From Pseudomonadota bacterium (lineage in GTDB: Bacteria > Pseudomonadota > Gammaproteobacteria > CALCKW01), in contig JBCCUP010000028.1 of assembly GCA_039196715.1 (NCBI GenBank), forward strand, positions 1 to 56,940: DNA of 56,940 bases, written 5' to 3'. The position numbers and the translations under genes were made by a program. Shown here one piece after another: positions 53,614 through 56,940 of this stretch (position 1 is its first letter; each line of letters begins with the position of its first letter). The notes beneath the pieces were generated by a model. It was not told the origin of the DNA, did no database searches, and saw only the letters and a list, made by a program, of their open reading frames with translations.

Positions 53614-53997
53614 TTACTGCTCGGCAATCGCGTCGATTTCCAGCAGCCACCCGTCCTCGAACAGGTCGGCGAGCACCACCGTCAATGCGAAGGTGTGGCC
53701 CTGCAACATCGCCTGCCTGACCTCGCGGTTCTCGTCGCGGTGCTGCCGATCGGCGAGGTAGGTTGTGGCTTGCACGATGTGTTTGGCGCCCATGTCCGCG
53801 GCGCGCAATTGCGCGAGGATGTTCTGCCACACGGTCTCCGCCTGTTCCCGGAACGTGTCGGGGGTTCTGCCGTCGCATGTCACTGGGCCCTGCCCACTCA
53901 CATAGAGCCGGCGCGTCGTGCCCGTTACCTCCAACGCCTGCACGTAGGCGCCGACAGGCTCGGCGCCGTCAGCGGCGTTGATGCGTCTGATTGGCAT
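53614..53997 (-). CDS. RidA/YjgF/YER057c family protein lacking the deaminase arginine
   Basis: A 127-residue member of the RidA superfamily (RRLYVSGQGPVT, DTFREQAETVWQNILAQLRAADMGAKHIVQATTYL, LLEIDAIAEQ). In E. coli-type RidA an arginine (Arg105, in VEVARLP) is essential for enamine/imine deaminase activity; here the same position reads VVLADLF with Asp. It is therefore expected to belong to a Rid4-7-like subfamily without the classical activity. It is 61 bases from a VOC-family gene on the same strand. Confidence 0.88.
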   Translation of the reverse strand: MPIRRINAADGAEPVGAYVQALEVTGTTRRLYVSGQGPVTCDGRTPDTFREQAETVWQNILAQLRAADMGAKHIVQATTYLADRQHRDENREVRQAMLQGHTFALTVVLADLFEDGWLLEIDAIAEQ

Positions 53998-54057
53998 GGC
54001 GATGTCCTCCGGTCGACGTGGTGTGATGGAGCTGCTGCCACTTCGCGGTGGTGTGGG

Positions 54058-54465
54058 TCAGCCCTCGACACCCTGGCTCACACGAAAGACGTGGCCGTCG
54101 GGGTGACGGATGTGCAGCTCCCGCGCGTGCCACGGCATGTCCTCGGGCTCGTGCAACACCTCGACACCCTCTGCGACGCACTGTGCGTGCACGGCGTCGA
54201 CATCGTCTACCCAGATTGACAGCCACACGCCCTTGTCCTGCTCTTCGCCGCCGGCTTCACCGAAGGTGCGGGTGTTCCGGCCCTTGCCTTTGCCGCCTTG
54301 CGCGTTCAGGCAGAGGAAGATCTCACAGTGGCCTGATCCGACGCACCCGAACGACGGCGGGTCGCCCCAATCCCAGCGTTTGCTCCAACCGACCTTGTCG
54401 AACCACGCGAAGGTGTCGTCGAAATCCGACACATTGAGGATGGGTGTGATGCCCTTTGCGTTCAT
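54058..54465 (-). CDS. VOC (glyoxalase/bleomycin-resistance) family protein
   Basis: A 135-residue vicinal-oxygen-chelate protein with one beta-alpha-beta-beta-beta repeat pair (ITPILNVSDFDDTFAWFDKVGWSKRWDW, then VWLSIWVDDVDAVHAQCVAEGVEVLHEPEDMPW, HIRHPDGHVFRVSQG). ATG 54465 (MNAKGI) is the family-like start. Metal or ligand residues cannot be assigned safely. Members include glyoxalases, antibiotic-resistance proteins and dioxygenases. Confidence 0.88.
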   Translation of the reverse strand: MNAKGITPILNVSDFDDTFAWFDKVGWSKRWDWGDPPSFGCVGSGHCEIFLCLNAQGGKGKGRNTRTFGEAGGEEQDKGVWLSIWVDDVDAVHAQCVAEGVEVLHEPEDMPWHARELHIRHPDGHVFRVSQGVEG

Positions 54466-54558
54466 GTTGCGAGCTCCCGCGGATCGGAGAGGAAAGGCCA
54501 CCTGGCGAACCGGGTTCAGCGTTCTGCAGGGAGTGCCGCCGCGTGCCGACGGCTGCGC

Positions 54559-54969
54559 TCAGCGCACAACCAGCACGGAGCAGGTCGCGTGGCGCACGAC
54601 CTTGGCCGCGGTCGAGCCCAGGAAGTAGTCCTGCAGGTCCGGTTGGTGCGACGCGACGATGATCAGCTCGCTGCCGATCTCCTTCGAGACTTCGAGGATC
54701 GTCTTGTACGGGTGGCCGACGCGGACTTCGGCGTCAACGTCGATGCTGATCGACGCGGCCAGGGCGTTGAGGGATTCCACGGCCGACTGCACCGACTTGT
54801 CCTGTATGCCCCGCGGCAACTCCACCTGTGCCCAGCTCGGGATGTCTTCGACGACGTTCAACAACACGATTTTCGCGTCGGTGCTCGCGTGGGCGGTCGC
54901 GTGCTCGATCAGGGAATCGACGTTCGTCGTGTTGGCCAGATCAACCGCGATAAGGATGGAACGGTACAT
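54559..54969 (-). CDS. Universal stress protein (UspA family)
   Basis: A 136-residue universal stress protein starting MYRSILIAVDLANTTNVDSL. The C-terminal block LIIVASHQPDLQDYFLGSTAAKVVRHATCSVLVV is the Usp signature; the G-2x-G part of the ATP loop is altered to H-Q-P-D-L, as in UspF-like members, while GST is kept. It follows a VOC gene on the minus strand with about 93 bases between. Confidence 0.92.
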   Translation of the reverse strand: MYRSILIAVDLANTTNVDSLIEHATAHASTDAKIVLLNVVEDIPSWAQVELPRGIQDKSVQSAVESLNALAASISIDVDAEVRVGHPYKTILEVSKEIGSELIIVASHQPDLQDYFLGSTAAKVVRHATCSVLVVR

Positions 54970-55228
54970 GGCTGTGACTCTCCTGATGGGCAACGCGTGA
55001 CTCGGTGAACGGCCAGTATGTGCGGTTTTGGGGTGACGTGCCAGTCAGTGTCCTGAATCCCGTAAAAGCGAAGGAAAACAGGCACTAGAGTGGGTTTTCA
55101 GGCGGGTTTCGGCAGTCTTGCGCCGTGCACGCGTGTGAGGCGTCGACCCGACCACCTGCAGGTCGTCACCTGCGATTCAGGGCAACTGGCTGTGGGGATT
55201 AAGGCATTGTCCCGGAAAGACCGCGTAT

Positions 55229-55501
55229 TCAGAGCCCGTATTGGGTCTTCAGCCGCTGCTTCTCGGAGATCAACAGAAACACCTTGCGCGCGCCCCACAG
55301 CATGATGCCGACACCGGCGACCAACATGAGGTTGACGATGCCCGAATCGTTGAGGAAGGGCAGAAACGCATCGCCGTTGGCGGCGAACTTGGCGTAGAGA
55401 CCAAGGCCCACCAACGCTGTGCCCGGGGCGTCCAGCATCGCCACCTTGACGATGTCCTTGTCGATGGCTTTCATTCGCGCTTCGGCGTCTGCGTCGAGCA
55501 T
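55229..55501 (-). CDS. Small membrane protein, two predicted TM segments
   Basis: A 90-residue protein (MLDADAEARMKAIDKDIVKVA) with two hydrophobic stretches (about residues 27-40, weakly hydrophobic, and 56-76, strongly so) and a basic tail (SEKQRLKTQYGL). No family is recognised. The start ATG 55501 has a modest AGGACACC upstream. It stands alone in its stretch; coding potential is supported by residue composition and length, but the function is unknown. Confidence 0.62.
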   Translation of the reverse strand: MLDADAEARMKAIDKDIVKVAMLDAPGTALVGLGLYAKFAANGDAFLPFLNDSGIVNLMLVAGVGIMLWGARKVFLLISEKQRLKTQYGL

Positions 55502-55674
55502 GGGAGGTGTCCTCTGATGATCGTGTCAGTGCGTCCGGCCGCACGCATTGAGCACGCGGTTTGGACGCGACGGGTGGCCGTAGTGCATACAAGAACGACA
55601 CCAACGTGTTTAGACGAACACTGTGAGACACCATTGCCCGGGGGAGTAGCGTCCCCCGCATTGGCACCGCCTGC

Positions 55675-56037
55675 TCAGCGCGAAGAGCCGTCGTCCACGT
55701 AGCCTCTGAATTGGTAGGTTGGCGCGCCGAAAAACAGCGCCGAGCGCTCAGCTAGCCTGGCCGTCTTGCCTCGTTGGAACTGCGACACAGTGTCTATCGA
55801 AGTCCGGACTTCCTCTCCGCTATCAAGCCTGACAATAAGGAGCGACTTGTTCCCAATCACCGAGGGGACGCCCGCGACGCGGAGGGCGACACCGGTCCGT
55901 TCCCGCACAGCGCCCATTTTGGGCATGTCATACAGGGTGAAGAAGCCAACGAAAACGACAATGACGCCAATTGACACGAGCTGCCGTCGGCTCTCGAGTC
56001 GAATGTGCTCGTTCAGCTTTCGCCTGAATTCACTCAT
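55675..56037 (-). CDS. Hypothetical single-TM protein
   Basis: A 120-residue protein (MSEFRRKLNEHIRLESRRQL) with one membrane segment (about residues 22-39, VSIGVIVVFVGFFTLYD) and a soluble beta-rich tail (GVALRVAGVPSVIGNKSLLIVRLDSGEEVRTSIDT). ATG 56037 is preferred over the long upstream frame, which is unlike protein. The segment is more AT-rich than the rest of the window, as is the acetyltransferase gene next to it, suggesting recent acquisition. No family recognised. Confidence 0.65.
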   Translation of the reverse strand: MSEFRRKLNEHIRLESRRQLVSIGVIVVFVGFFTLYDMPKMGAVRERTGVALRVAGVPSVIGNKSLLIVRLDSGEEVRTSIDTVSQFQRGKTARLAERSALFFGAPTYQFRGYVDDGSSR

Positions 56038-56256
56038 GGCGTGACCCTGGCTGTACATATACACCAGCAGTAGTGACGCTGATATTAGGCGGAGCAAGCC
56101 TGGGAACTGGCTGAGCCCAGTTATCGAAAGATAAGAATTGCAGCAAGACTGTCGTTGGAGCTTGGATAGTTGACGTGAATACGTGGATTTCTTTCGCTCG
56201 CGCAAAGGATACCCACTCCGAGGAGACTACGGCTTGGCTGAGCTGAGCACAGCGTC

Positions 56257-56760
56257 CTATTTGGCTGCTTTGAGTTGGCAATCCATCGACCAGGCCTCCA
56301 GTTCAGAGCCATGGACCAGTTCGTGCGTCGTCGGCGCCGTCTTTTCGAAACCTTGTGCTTTGTAGAACGCAAGGGCGCGCTGACTTGACCGCAAGACGGT
56401 GATCTTGATTGAGCTGCACTTCTGGTCCAGTGCACGTAGTCTTACCGCATCAAAGAGTGCCCGACCTGCGCCACTGCCTTGATGCGCACGGAGTACGTAC
56501 ATGCCCCATAAAAAACACGTTTCGTTAACGCAGCTGCATGCCGCAGCGCCGATAGTGTCAGTGTTTGCTATTGCGATATACAACGCTCTGGTTCCGGGTC
56601 CGACGAACCATGTCCTAATCTCGTCTGGGCTGGCGCCCCGCAGCAGTTCAGGCAAGGCCGCTGTCGGAATCACACTGGCGTACGACTCGGACCAGCATTG
56701 TGAGTAGAGGTCAGAAACGCACGCGACCTGCCCTTGATCGAGTGACTCAATCCGATAGAT
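56257..56760 (-). CDS. GNAT-family N-acetyltransferase with non-standard start
   Basis: A GNAT acetyltransferase whose acetyl-CoA loop is visible (LRAHQGSGAGRALFDAVRL), with C-terminal ALAFYKAQGFEKT. From the first canonical start, GTG 56673, it is 138 residues, but the frame stays open upstream to the stop at 56770, and the extra codons read like the N-terminal half of the GNAT fold (VSDLYSQCWSESYASVIP). An AGGAG sits at about 56768-56772, seven bases before ATC 56760. So either ATC is the start or the true start codon has been lost. The coordinates given follow the ATC reading. Confidence 0.7.
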   Translation of the reverse strand: MYRIESLDQGQVACVSDLYSQCWSESYASVIPTAALPELLRGASPDEIRTWFVGPGTRALYIAIANTDTIGAAACSCVNETCFLWGMYVLRAHQGSGAGRALFDAVRLRALDQKCSSIKITVLRSSQRALAFYKAQGFEKTAPTTHELVHGSELEAWSMDCQLKAAK

Positions 56761-56844
56761 GCTGAACTCCTAGGCCTCTACAGGCTGCTGGATCTGTGCT
56801 TGGTAGTTCAATCATTCCTGCCTAGTTGTGATCTTTCAGTAGGT

Positions 56845-56914
56845 TGTTCATCCGAGCCCCTTGCTCGATGCTGTTGGGTGTCTACGTCCAACACACCAAA
56901 GAGGCCCGGATGAA
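56845..56914. repeat. Imperfect inverted repeat at the IS481-like element edge
   Basis: GTTCATCCGAGCCCCTT (from 56845) and the complement of AAAGAGGCCCGGATGAAC (ending 56914) pair at about 16 of 18 positions. Inside it, TGTTGG (56872) pairs with CCAACA (56889-56894). The outer arm covers the start codon of the transposase gene. The structure may be the element's left end or a translation-limiting hairpin. Confidence 0.45.
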
Positions 56915-56940
56915 CACCCACAAGAATGCCCGATTGACAC
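56872..56940 (+). mobile_element. Left end of an IS481-like insertion sequence (truncated by window edge)
   Basis: The last 69 bases look like the beginning of an IS481-family element, with a TGTTGGGTGT... end-like sequence followed by the 5-prime end of a transposase. The other end is outside the window. The family call rests on the transposase N-terminus, which resembles IS481 transposases (MNTHKNARLT). Confidence 0.6.
56910..56940 (+). CDS. IS481-family transposase, N-terminal fragment (runs off window)
   Basis: ATG 56910 follows GAGGCCCGG and opens a frame MNTHKNARLT that resembles the N-terminus of IS481-family transposases, which carry an HTH followed by a DDE integrase core. Only 10 codons are present. 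A longer in-frame version starting at ATG 56868 is open too, but the ribosome-binding site favours 56910. Confidence 0.6.
   Translation, partial: MNTHKNARLT

Overview
The window is GC-rich chromosomal DNA, almost entirely coding. It looks like a free-living, probably marine or soil, gammaproteobacterium. The inference rests on an AcnB-type aconitase, a gammaproteobacterial-style Zur box before znuA, a Fur-like palindrome before a TonB receptor, a TRAP transporter, three LysR regulators and an organosulfate-degradation operon. No rRNA, tRNA, phage or CRISPR locus was seen. The only mobile DNA is the start of an IS481-like transposase at the right edge.

Layout. (1) 86-2947: complete TRAP transporter operon (SBP, small and large permease). 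(2) 2971-5580, minus: S9 prolyl-oligopeptidase-family peptidase and a copper-binding lipoprotein. (3) 5983-7757: Zur-type operator, zinc-binding protein ZnuA with an unusual inserted domain, and a strong terminator; znuB and znuC are absent. (4) 7943-11696, minus: Fe-S flavin oxidoreductase, a TauD-type dioxygenase broken by an in-frame amber codon, and an alpha/beta hydrolase. (5) 11766-15658, minus, with a divergent LysR (15772-16656): secreted beta-propeller protein, secreted Ig-like protein, NTF2-like protein and two small proteins. (6) 16695-23191, minus: ferric-siderophore uptake operon (TonB receptor, FMN-fold protein, SBP, fused FhuB-type permease, ATPase) behind a Fur-like palindrome. 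(7) 23431-26510: DUF899 protein, LysR, small membrane protein, peroxiredoxin. (8) 26722-30816, minus: RND efflux pump. (9) 31360-33677, plus: a second copy of the propeller plus Ig-like gene pair. (10) 33712-38866: thiol peroxidase-like protein, acyl-CoA synthetase, aconitase B. (11) 39395-46639: TauE/SafE exporter divergent from an operon of sulfatase, CocE/NonD hydrolase, alpha/beta hydrolase and SdsA1-type alkylsulfatase. (12) 46740-56940: DUF805 protein, lipoprotein, a LysR-divergent cluster (SDR, two NTF2-like proteins, hydrolase with atypical triad), then single small genes (RidA-like, VOC, Usp, membrane proteins, GNAT) ending in the IS481-like element.

The best candidate for an undescribed system is the two-gene secreted module (six- or seven-bladed-propeller-like protein plus SbsA-type Ig-like protein), present twice in different contexts with the same gene order and clearly conserved motifs. 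The organosulfate operon and the domain-inserted ZnuA are also worth attention. All functional calls rest on reading motifs and context; no database search was run.
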